A DNA stretch of 64,000 nt from Gracilimonas sp031581265 (lineage in GTDB: Bacteria > Bacteroidota > Rhodothermia > Balneolales > Balneolaceae). The notes under the pieces are model-generated. The model did not search any database. It was given only the letters and a program-made list of their open reading frames with translations, and had not been told where the DNA came from. The stretch covers positions 62,001-126,000 of the forward strand of contig NZ_JAVLBQ010000001.1 in NCBI RefSeq assembly GCF_031581265.1. Direction: 5' to 3'. Positions 36,580-42,960 of the stretch are shown here, one piece after another (position 1 is the stretch's first letter; every line of letters begins with the position of its first letter). Position numbers and translations under genes: made by a program.

Positions 36580-36787
36580 AAGTCCTCCTTTGAGGGAGGT
36601 GCTGGACTGAGCGAATGCGAAGTCTGGCGGAGGGTGTTGGTGCCAAGGGCAACATTACCTTTACAGTCTCATTTTCCCTAATAGCTCTAAATCTGAGTTG
36701 TATTAGGCTGAACTATCTTTGGCGCCAACACCCCTCAAAATCAGTCAGGAACAACTGACTGATTTATCTCCCCTCAAGGGGAGACTT
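36580..36787. repeat. MITE-like imperfect inverted-repeat element
   Basis: Outer arms: aagtcctcctttgagggagg (36580-36599) against the complement of 36768-36787. Inner arms: GGTGTTGGTGCCA (36633-36645) against TGGCGCCAACACC (36720-36732), one mismatch. The right side also holds a perfect 10-bp hairpin (36739-36748 with 36755-36764, loop gaacaa). About 208 bases with no coding capacity, so a non-autonomous element remnant is plausible. Confidence 0.5.
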
Positions 36788-36860
36788 CATTTTTTACCAA
36801 CATTTGTTAACGAATTATCTAACATCTACAATGCCGAGTGAATGCCGGGCCGTGGAGGGA

Positions 36861-36914
36861 ATGCCTGTCGAACACGAGGGATTTCAATGACTAATACTAC
36901 CTGCCAAGTCAGCG
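36861..36914 (-). repeat. dispersed repeat, copy 2 (inverted relative to 27276-27325)
   Basis: The minus strand reads tggcaggtagtatt then gaaatccctcgtgt, matching the copy at 27 kb in order and spacing. Both copies lie in intergenic repeat mosaics. Confidence 0.5.
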
Positions 36915-36993
36915 GTAGAAATTCTTCTCAATGGAGTCTCTCTTAAATCACCTGACAACTTTATCATTGCACATTTGAGATTTAAATTATAAC
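36915..36993 (+). repeat. direct repeat A, copy 2 (leader of the toxin-antitoxin pair)
   Basis: Second copy of the trkH 3' flank. It ends about 21 bases before the antitoxin ATG. It carries TATCATTG (36962-36969), one base off TAnnTTTG, 45 bases before the ATG, so it may supply the promoter of the toxin-antitoxin genes. Confidence 0.65.
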
Positions 36994-37014
36994 ATTCCTT
37001 TAAACAATACTGTT

Positions 37015-37236
37015 ATGGAAACAAAAATCAGAAAAATTGGAAATAGCCTTGGAGTTACCCTCCCAAAGCAACTTATTGATGAACTCCATCTCAAACAGGG
37101 AGATAAAATCACAATCACTAAAAGTGGTTCAAATATTGAATTAGAACCTGTAGATCCAGAATTCGAAGAATGGGCTGAAGCTTACCGTGAATCCAATAAG
37201 GATTATAAAGAGGTCTTTAAAGAACTCGCGAAATGA
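37015..37236 (+). CDS. AbrB/MazE-type antitoxin
   Basis: 73 residues. Residues 1-48 form the SpoVT/AbrB swapped-hairpin DNA-binding fold (METKIRKIGNSLGVTLPKQLI, then LKQGDKITITKSG). The C-terminal 25 residues (DPEFEEWAEAYRESNKDYKE) are an acidic, helix-prone tail like the toxin-binding tails of such antitoxins. Its ATG overlaps nothing upstream; its TGA overlaps the toxin's ATG by 4 bases (ATGA at 37233-37236), the usual coupling of a toxin-antitoxin operon. It is expected to neutralise the Doc-like toxin and to repress its own promoter. Confidence 0.9.
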   Translation: METKIRKIGNSLGVTLPKQLIDELHLKQGDKITITKSGSNIELEPVDPEFEEWAEAYRESNKDYKEVFKELAK

Positions 37237-37619
37237 TAAAATTTCTGGATAAGAAAACCATCTTACTATTTCATGAAGATCAAATAAAAACGTATGGTGG
37301 AAAACTTGGTGTTAGGGATCATGATCTATTAGAATCAGCTTTAGCACAACCTCAAGCTAGCTTTGGAGGAGAGTATGTCCACGACTCAATTTATAAAATG
37401 GCTGCCGCCTATGGTTTTCACATTTGCAGTAACCATCCCTTTTTTGACGGTAATAAAAGAACTGCCTTGGTAGCAATTTATACTTTTCTTTTTGTGAATG
37501 GGTATCGGTTAAAAGCTGACAAGAAAAAATTATATGCAGTAATCATGGATTTAGCGAATGGCAAACTTAGCAAAGATGAACTTTCTAAATTTCTTGATAG
37601 AAACACAAAGAAAATGTGA
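37233..37619 (+). CDS. Doc-family (Fic-fold) death-on-curing toxin
   Basis: 128 residues, the normal length of Doc. The Fic-fold active site is HPFFDGNKRT (His68, Phe70, Asp72, Asn74, Lys75, Arg76), the Doc variant HxFx(D)GNKR with Lys next to Asn, as in the kinase-type Doc toxins that phosphorylate elongation factor Tu. GVRDHDLLESALAQPQASFGG near the start is also typical. The 4-base overlap with the AbrB-type antitoxin completes a type II module. It stops 30 bases before direct repeat B copy 2. Full-length with an intact active site, so probably functional. Confidence 0.92.
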   Translation: MIKFLDKKTILLFHEDQIKTYGGKLGVRDHDLLESALAQPQASFGGEYVHDSIYKMAAAYGFHICSNHPFFDGNKRTALVAIYTFLFVNGYRLKADKKKLYAVIMDLANGKLSKDELSKFLDRNTKKM

Positions 37620-37649
37620 CCGATTAAATTTTTTCATTCTTAATCCGCG

Positions 37650-37762
37650 TGGTTGAATTAGCAAACAAGTTGGTCCAAGAGAGACGCTTGAACAAGATCG
37701 AGACTCATTTCCTGCTCCGGGGGACAACTTGGGTAGATAATGTATTTTTAAATTGTCACTCC
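37650..37762 (+). repeat. direct repeat B, copy 2
   Basis: Nearly identical to 36411-36524. Its last bases include the stop codon (37756-37758) of the minus-strand FAD dehydrogenase gene. Confidence 0.8.
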
Positions 37763-39327
37763 TTGTATGGTGGTTTTGTCTTCAAACGTATTCGCTTTGC
37801 ACACTTCATCCCATCCATCGCCGCTGATACGATACCGCCTGCATATCCGGCTCCTTCGCCACAGGGGTATAATCCCTTGATTTGTACATGCTCTAAAGTC
37901 TCCGGGTCTCTTGGAATTTTAACCGGACTGGAAGTTCGGGTTTCCGGGGCATGGACGACAGCGTCATTTGTTAAATACCCCCTCATGCTTTTGTTGAATT
38001 CTATGAATCCCCTTTTGAGGCTTTTATGAATGAAATCCGGCAACACTGATCCCAATTCAACCGAAGTAATACCCGGGGCATACGAAGTATTGGGCAAATC
38101 GGCTGATACTTTACCTTCCACAAAATCTTTGAGTCGCTGAGCGGGCGCGGTTTGGGTTTTCCCTCCTTCTGCCCAGGCTTTTTGTTCAATGGATTTTTGA
38201 AACTCCATAGCGGCCAGCGAACCGTATTTTTCGAAAGGTTTGAAATCTTCGGGTTTGAGTTCTACCACGATGCCTGAATTGGCTGTTCCTCTCGCTCGTC
38301 TTGAGGATGACCACCCATTCGTCACAATCTCTCCGGGTGAAGTGGCACAAGGGGCAATCACGCCTCCGGGACACATACAAAATGAATACACTCCACGATC
38401 TCCGGCTTGCTTGGCGATGGTGTAGGCGGCCGGTGGCAGGTAGTCGCCACGGGTTTCACAGTTGTATTGTATAGAGTCGATGAGTGCCTGGGGATGTTCT
38501 ACCCTTACCCCAACGGCCAGCGGCTTAAGTTCTATCTCAATGCCTTTGCGGTGAAGCAATTCAAAGATATCACGTGCAGAATGACCGGTGGCTAAAATAA
38601 CGCTTGAAGCTTTAAAGGTGGTGCTATCTTGTGCAACAACGCCTTTGATAGAAGATGAATCGGTTATAAGATCTGTGACCCGGGTATTGAAATGAATTTC
38701 ACCGCCGTGCTGCAGAATACATTCACGCATGTTGGCGATAATTTTGGGCAGCTTATTGGTCCCTATATGCGGATGGGCTTCCACCAGTATGTTTTTAACC
38801 GCTCCGAAACCAACCAACAGCTCCAACACTTTTTGCACATCCCCTCTTTTCTTGGAACGGGTGTATAATTTTCCATCGGAATAGGTTCCTGCTCCGCCTT
38901 CCCCAAAACAATAGTTGGAGTCTTCGTTGACTTCATGCTTTACATTGATCCCCTTCAAATCCTGAATACGATCTTTGGCATTCTTCCCACGTTCAATAAT
39001 CACGGGCTTTAGTCCTTGCTCAAGGAGCTCCAGGGCTGCAAATAACCCGGCCGGACCCGCACCAATTATAATCACTTCTTCCGCATTGCTTACGTTTGGG
39101 TAATACGGCAGGGTGATTTCCTCCGGCTCATAATCTTCCCCGATATAGAGTCTGACTTTGAGATTGTAATAGGCCTGTCGCGCCCGGGCATCAATGGATC
39201 GTCTTAACACCTCGACATGACGTAGGTCATCTTCAGCCAGCCCTTCTTTCTGAATGAGGTATTGATGAAGTTTTTGAGCCTCTCCTGCCACTTCCGGTAA
39301 TACGCGTATCTGTAGTTCTTTCTGCAT
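37756..39327 (-). CDS. FAD-dependent dehydrogenase (COG2509 family)
   Basis: 523 residues. A short N-terminal domain (about 1-85, RRSIDARARQAYYNLKVRLYIGE) precedes the FAD fold EVIIIGAGPAGLFAALELLEQG, then IIERGK, YCFGEGGAGTYSDGKLYTR and the closing YPCGEGAGYAGGIVSAAMDG. This order is that of the uncharacterised COG2509 dehydrogenases present in many bacteria; the substrate is unknown. Cytoplasmic. The 3' end lies in repeat B copy 2, next to the toxin-antitoxin locus. A -7-like TACGTTTG sits 94 bases upstream of the start. Confidence 0.88.
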   Translation of the reverse strand: MQKELQIRVLPEVAGEAQKLHQYLIQKEGLAEDDLRHVEVLRRSIDARARQAYYNLKVRLYIGEDYEPEEITLPYYPNVSNAEEVIIIGAGPAGLFAALELLEQGLKPVIIERGKNAKDRIQDLKGINVKHEVNEDSNYCFGEGGAGTYSDGKLYTRSKKRGDVQKVLELLVGFGAVKNILVEAHPHIGTNKLPKIIANMRECILQHGGEIHFNTRVTDLITDSSSIKGVVAQDSTTFKASSVILATGHSARDIFELLHRKGIEIELKPLAVGVRVEHPQALIDSIQYNCETRGDYLPPAAYTIAKQAGDRGVYSFCMCPGGVIAPCATSPGEIVTNGWSSSRRARGTANSGIVVELKPEDFKPFEKYGSLAAMEFQKSIEQKAWAEGGKTQTAPAQRLKDFVEGKVSADLPNTSYAPGITSVELGSVLPDFIHKSLKRGFIEFNKSMRGYLTNDAVVHAPETRTSSPVKIPRDPETLEHVQIKGLYPCGEGAGYAGGIVSAAMDGMKCAKRIRLKTKPPYKE

Positions 39328-39420
39328 ATCCCAAAAATACGGAATTGGTCGGTTTTAACTAAAGGGAAATGGGGGTGCTGTTTTGAAGTGTGGTGTGGGT
39401 ATGACGAACTGGCGCACGGA

Positions 39421-39428
39421 CAAACGTA
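39421..39428 (-). promoter_or_regulatory. candidate -7 element TACGTTTG for the FAD dehydrogenase
   Basis: Exact TAnnTTTG on the minus strand, 94 bases from the start at 39327. No matching -33 element seen. Confidence 0.28.
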
Positions 39429-39526
39429 AATTTAATTTTCAGTTTACTATATGATGCAAAGAAAACAAAACGAGCAAGAGAGGGCGAGGTTCTTCCGCGT
39501 TAATGCGCGGGTGATACTGAGTTTTC

Positions 39527-39940
39527 TTATTCTCTTGAAAATTGTGCTATGACGTCATAACCAAAATTGCGGAAACTAAGTGTCAGCTGAATATTTGTGA
39601 CTTTGTCGACTTTTATTTCAATCACTTTTTCCTCCCAAGGAAACTTTTGGTAAATAATAATTAGACGTTCATCTTCCTGGAAAACCCATTTGCTTGTACG
39701 TTCATTTCCACTAACTAGGCTTTTCATTTTGTTATCCTCCAAGAAGTGGAATTCTTGAGTAACTCCGAAACCATCACCAGTAGGGCCATTTTGTACTTCA
39801 TATGAAGAAAGTTCCCAAGGATCTCCAATCAGCATTCTTTCGGTTTGAGAAAGCTCACTATTGGAAGAAAAAATATCACAACCAGTAATTGTTACTAAGA
39901 CAGATAAAAGTACGTAATATGAAAAGCTTAATTTCCTCAT
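39527..39940 (-). CDS. small lipocalin-like lipoprotein
   Basis: 137 residues from ATG at 39940, which starts a lipoprotein signal (MRKLSFSYYVLL, lipobox TITGC); an earlier in-frame start at 39979 would put 13 residues before it. The mature part has a GDPWELSSYEV strand, EFHFLEDNKMKS and TSKWVFQEDERLIIIY, the pattern of the lipocalin-like domain common in Bacteroidota lipoproteins. Ligand and role are unknown. It lies at the left edge of a repeat-rich zone. Confidence 0.65.
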   Translation of the reverse strand: MRKLSFSYYVLLSVLVTITGCDIFSSNSELSQTERMLIGDPWELSSYEVQNGPTGDGFGVTQEFHFLEDNKMKSLVSGNERTSKWVFQEDERLIIIYQKFPWEEKVIEIKVDKVTNIQLTLSFRNFGYDVIAQFSRE

Positions 39941-39979
39941 GACATCATTGTTTTGTGAGTATAACATAATATTATGCAA

Positions 39980-40485
39980 ACGAGGGCATTGTTAGTGCGA
40001 ACGAAAAAAAACCGCTTTCAGCCGATTTCTATCCCCTTCCTATTCGCATAATGTGATTTTAGGGATGTTATCCACATCGTCGTTCGCCTAACATCTACTT
40101 GGGAATGTGCAGAATTCTTTTGAAGAAAAATCAATTATTTAGGTGCAACAAATGTAGCCGGTGAGTTCACGATGATTTGCGATAGACCGTTTGACCGAAT
40201 GACCGACTTGTGATTTAGGTTTTTAAAACTGGAAGCTGGAGCTTCCGAGATGGCATTACAAAGCCGGAGCTTTGTAACGAGGGGGTGGTGTACTGAAAAC
40301 ACCGGGAAAGAATCTATCAACGGAACCAAGGATGGTAAGCAATCAAGTCCTAAATGTTTGAGAGCTCAACCATCTTGTGTTTTCTTGATTTTTTGGTTCG
40401 TTTTTTATCAAGAAAAAATGAACAAGGAAGTCGGCTAAAGGCAATGAAATTAGCCCTTAAACATCTGTTTTAAAATGAAGAATAG
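39980..40485. repeat. intergenic repeat unit, copy R1 (about 40030-40430)
   Basis: About 400 bases without a gene. Constant parts shared with other copies in 41.5-42.96 kb: ccttcctattcgcataat and ggaatgtgcagaattct (also 42395-42440), a gtgagttcacgatgatttgcga block, hairpin GGAAGC-TGGA-GCTTCC (40231-40246), hairpin ACAAAGCCGGAGCTTTGT (40258-40275) and the closing block ttgattttttggttcg ... atcaagaaaaaatgaacaa (40384-40425), which has its own 8-bp inverted repeat. Confidence 0.75.
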
Positions 40486-41445
40486 CTATTCATTTGGTAT
40501 CAATCCCCTTTCTTGAATGAGCAGAATCGATGCTTCAGCCATATCCCTGTAACTGTGACCTATACCTTCTGCATATTTAAGTTGCCAGCTCAAGGGAAGT
40601 CCCCTTTCTGAGGCAACTCTCTGGGCAAAGTCGAAAAAATGCTTACCCCTTTGTGGCCGTGACTCCCCTTGCTTCATTGCCTCAGGGCGCGTGCGAAAAC
40701 CACCTTGGTCCGGCGTATCTTCCGTCCCAAGAAAAATTACAAGTGGGCGTTGAAGCGAGCGGTTGAGTCGGTCTTGCGAATTGGGAGCACCCGAAAGTCC
40801 GTATGGATAGTTCTGTTCACTATCGGGCAGCGTGTACCATCCGGAATTGGCGGCAATAGCCAAATCGAAGCGGGCATCAGGATTAAAAAGAACCATTCGA
40901 TGGACGAACTGACCGCCGGCTGAATGTCCGAAGAGGACATAACGATCCATCACCCGGGAATCAGAGCGACGAAACGTGTCAAAGAGTTGTTCCACAGAAC
41001 TGAAATACCAATCTTTCTCAGGGAGGTTCCATGAAAACCACGATACAACATTACCTGTAGCATATCGATATTCAAAGCCACCTGTAGATAGTGATCCTAC
41101 AAATCCAATTATTTGCTCATCAGAAAATTCAGGAGCTACCACAAGAAACCGGTTCTCATCGGCAAAAGGTATCCACGAATCCAAATAATCTTCCCCATTG
41201 CGTCCCATGCCGTGGAGTACCATAACCAATCGCAGGGAATCACCAACGGTGGAAGGCCGATAGTACCAAACGCGATTTATCCCTGATAATTCAGATCCAC
41301 TCGTTTCGAACATATTCTTACCACCGGAAACTTCGATTGTATCCGTATGAGTTGGTTCATCCGTATCACAGCTGCCCCAAAGAAGTATCCCCACAATAAT
41401 TATCGACCAAAAATTTATGGCACCTACTTGAATATCTGGTTTCAT
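40486..41445 (-). CDS. alpha/beta-hydrolase lipoprotein (PHB depolymerase/feruloyl-esterase-like)
   Basis: 319 residues. A hydrophobic signal ends in a lipobox (LWGSC, Cys26). The alpha/beta-hydrolase core shows the oxyanion segment VMVLHGMGRNGEDYL, the nucleophile elbow GHSAGG (Ser175), an acid in LGTEDTPD (Asp243) and GIGHSYRD (His297). The layout matches the LpqC/PHB-depolymerase-like esterases, which cleave ester bonds in polymers or plant-derived feruloyl esters. The substrate cannot be told from sequence. It is exported and membrane-anchored, monocistronic, and enclosed by repeat copies on both sides, so it may have moved with them. Confidence 0.8.
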   Translation of the reverse strand: MKPDIQVGAINFWSIIIVGILLWGSCDTDEPTHTDTIEVSGGKNMFETSGSELSGINRVWYYRPSTVGDSLRLVMVLHGMGRNGEDYLDSWIPFADENRFLVVAPEFSDEQIIGFVGSLSTGGFEYRYATGNVVSWFSWNLPEKDWYFSSVEQLFDTFRRSDSRVMDRYVLFGHSAGGQFVHRMVLFNPDARFDLAIAANSGWYTLPDSEQNYPYGLSGAPNSQDRLNRSLQRPLVIFLGTEDTPDQGGFRTRPEAMKQGESRPQRGKHFFDFAQRVASERGLPLSWQLKYAEGIGHSYRDMAEASILLIQERGLIPNE

Positions 41446-42094
41446 CCGGAGGTCTTATTCAGAAGATTAATTTAAGAATTGAAATGAGCTCTAATAAAAG
41501 TCTAGTAGCGATCCAAAGCAAATTAACAACGCAGCTTTTGATAAACTACTTTGGACCGGCGATCCGAACAGATATTCCGAAAGAGCCTTTCGGAACAAGC
41601 AAAACCAGGGTAATGACCGATTTGTGAATTAGATTTCCAGAATTGGAAGCAGGAGCTTCCGAGATGGCGTGACAAAGCCGGAACTTTGTAACGAGGGCAT
41701 GATAGTGTACCGAAAACACCGGGAAAGCATCTATCAACGGAACCAAGGATGGTAAGCAATCAAGTTCTAAATGCTTGGGACCTCAAATATCTTGTGTTTT
41801 CTTGATTTTTTGGTTCGTTTTGTATGTGTCCGACTACCGGAGGATCAAGAAAAAATGAACAAAGAAGCCGGCTAAATGCAAGTGGATAAAACAAGGACAA
41901 CATTTATTAAACGCAAGGCAGTACACAGTTATATGATCAGATCTAATTCACGATGATTTGTGACAGATCGATAGACCGAATGACCGATTTGTGATTTAGG
42001 TTTTTAAAACTGGAAGATGGAGCTTCCGGGAGGGCGTTACAAAGCCGGAGCTTTGTAACGAGGAGGGAGAAGGCGGCTAAAGGCAAATAGAATA
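41446..42094. repeat. intergenic repeat unit, copies R2 and R3
   Basis: R2 (about 41540-41875) repeats the R1 order: hairpins at 41645-41660 and 41672-41689 (the second degraded), the block with cgggaaagcatctatcaacgg, and the ttgattttttggttcg ending, here with an 18-base insertion (near 41825-41843) before atcaagaaaaaatgaac. R3 (about 41945-42085) is a short copy with hairpins at 42012-42027 and 42038-42059. No gene in between. Confidence 0.75.
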
Positions 42095-42286
42095 TTATGC
42101 GCCAAGATATTTAAGAAGCTCGTAAACCAAAAAAGCAGGCCAAACCAAAGACTTTAAAAATCCTATTACGCCTCCCACAAATCCGGTAGCATTACCTATG
42201 TAGTACACCAATGCTCCGATAAAGCCCAGTCCATAGATACCGCCCGAAACACCTTGATTCGATTTATTATTCTTCTTGTCTTCCAT
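42095..42286 (-). CDS. small conserved membrane protein
   Basis: 63 residues from ATG at 42286 (MEDKKNNKSNQG); an in-frame ATG at 42298 would add four. A polar N-terminus is followed by GGIYGLGFIGALVYYIGNATGF and a second hydrophobic segment GFLKSLVWPAFLVYELLKYL, so two helices in the inner membrane. I recognise this small protein type from unrelated bacteria (the VWPAFLVYELL end is highly conserved), always unannotated. Function unknown. Its lone position between repeat copies R3 and R5 suggests that it travelled horizontally. Confidence 0.75.
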   Translation of the reverse strand: MEDKKNNKSNQGVSGGIYGLGFIGALVYYIGNATGFVGGVIGFLKSLVWPAFLVYELLKYLGA

Positions 42287-42960
42287 GATTGTAAACACTC
42301 CAATTTATTTTATTTATAAGCTGACTAACATACTACAGTACGAACGAGGAAATTTTCTGGGCGGAAAAATTCTTGCTGCTTTTACTCGATCTTTTCCCTT
42401 CCTATTTCGCATAATATCTGCTCAGGAATGTGCAGAATTCTACTGAGAAAGGAAAATCAATTCCGTTCCGTTAGTGCAGTACATGCTATCAGTGAGTTCA
42501 TGATGAGTTACGACAGATCGACGAACCGTATAGCCCATTGGCCACTGCAACTTCTTCGGCCTTAGAAAAAATAGCGTTAAGAAGATGACGTAATGAAGCG
42601 TTAAAAATGAAATCATACCGCATGGTACTCAGATTTCCTGCAAGCCCAACTATGGAGCATTGATTTCATTTAGCGGAGTGAAGTCAGCTTTAGCTATTTT
42701 TTCGCCCGCCTTGATTTTTTGGTTCGTTTTGTATCAAGAAAAAATGAACAAAGAAGCCGGCCACAAACAAGATGAGATACACTAAAAGAGAGTATGTACT
42801 AAATTCAAGTACAGAAATACTCAATCTCATTCACGATAAACTGCCAAGAACAAGAAGTTAACTGGAAGCTGGAGCTTCCCTGAATGCATTACAAAGCCGG
42901 AGCTTTGTAACGAGGAGGGAACGAGCGGGACAATCGGTCTATCGATATTTCCAAAAAACC
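42287..42960. repeat. intergenic repeat unit, copies R5 and R4
   Basis: R5 (about 42390-42770) keeps both ends of the unit (ccttcctatttcgcataat at the left, ttgattttttggttcg ... atcaagaaaaaatgaacaa at the right) but has an unrelated 170-base middle without the two hairpins. R4 (about 42830-42925) is a short copy with hairpins GGAAGC-TGGA-GCTTCC (42864-42879) and ACAAAGCCGGAGCTTTGT (42891-42908), ending about 35 bases from the stop of the MMPL gene. No gene seen. Confidence 0.7.

Larger units (their letters stand above)
36220..37014. other. 795-base intergenic mosaic between trkH and the toxin-antitoxin pair
   Basis: No credible gene. In order it holds direct repeat A copy 1, a GC hairpin (36391-36405), direct repeat B copy 1, a MITE-like imperfect inverted-repeat element (36580-36787), a dispersed repeat (36861-36914) and direct repeat A copy 2. 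The remaining stretches show no structure I can name. Confidence 0.6.

Noticed and set aside
36490..36681. Small frames in the trkH/toxin-antitoxin interval
   Set aside because: They lie across duplicated intergenic repeat B and the inverted-repeat element and do not look like proteins.
39980..42960. CRISPR array
   Set aside because: Repeat units are several hundred bases, unequal and unevenly spaced, and no cas gene is present.
39980..42960. Insertion sequence or transposon
   Set aside because: No transposase or fragment of one can be read in any frame, and no clean terminal inverted repeats with target duplications were found.
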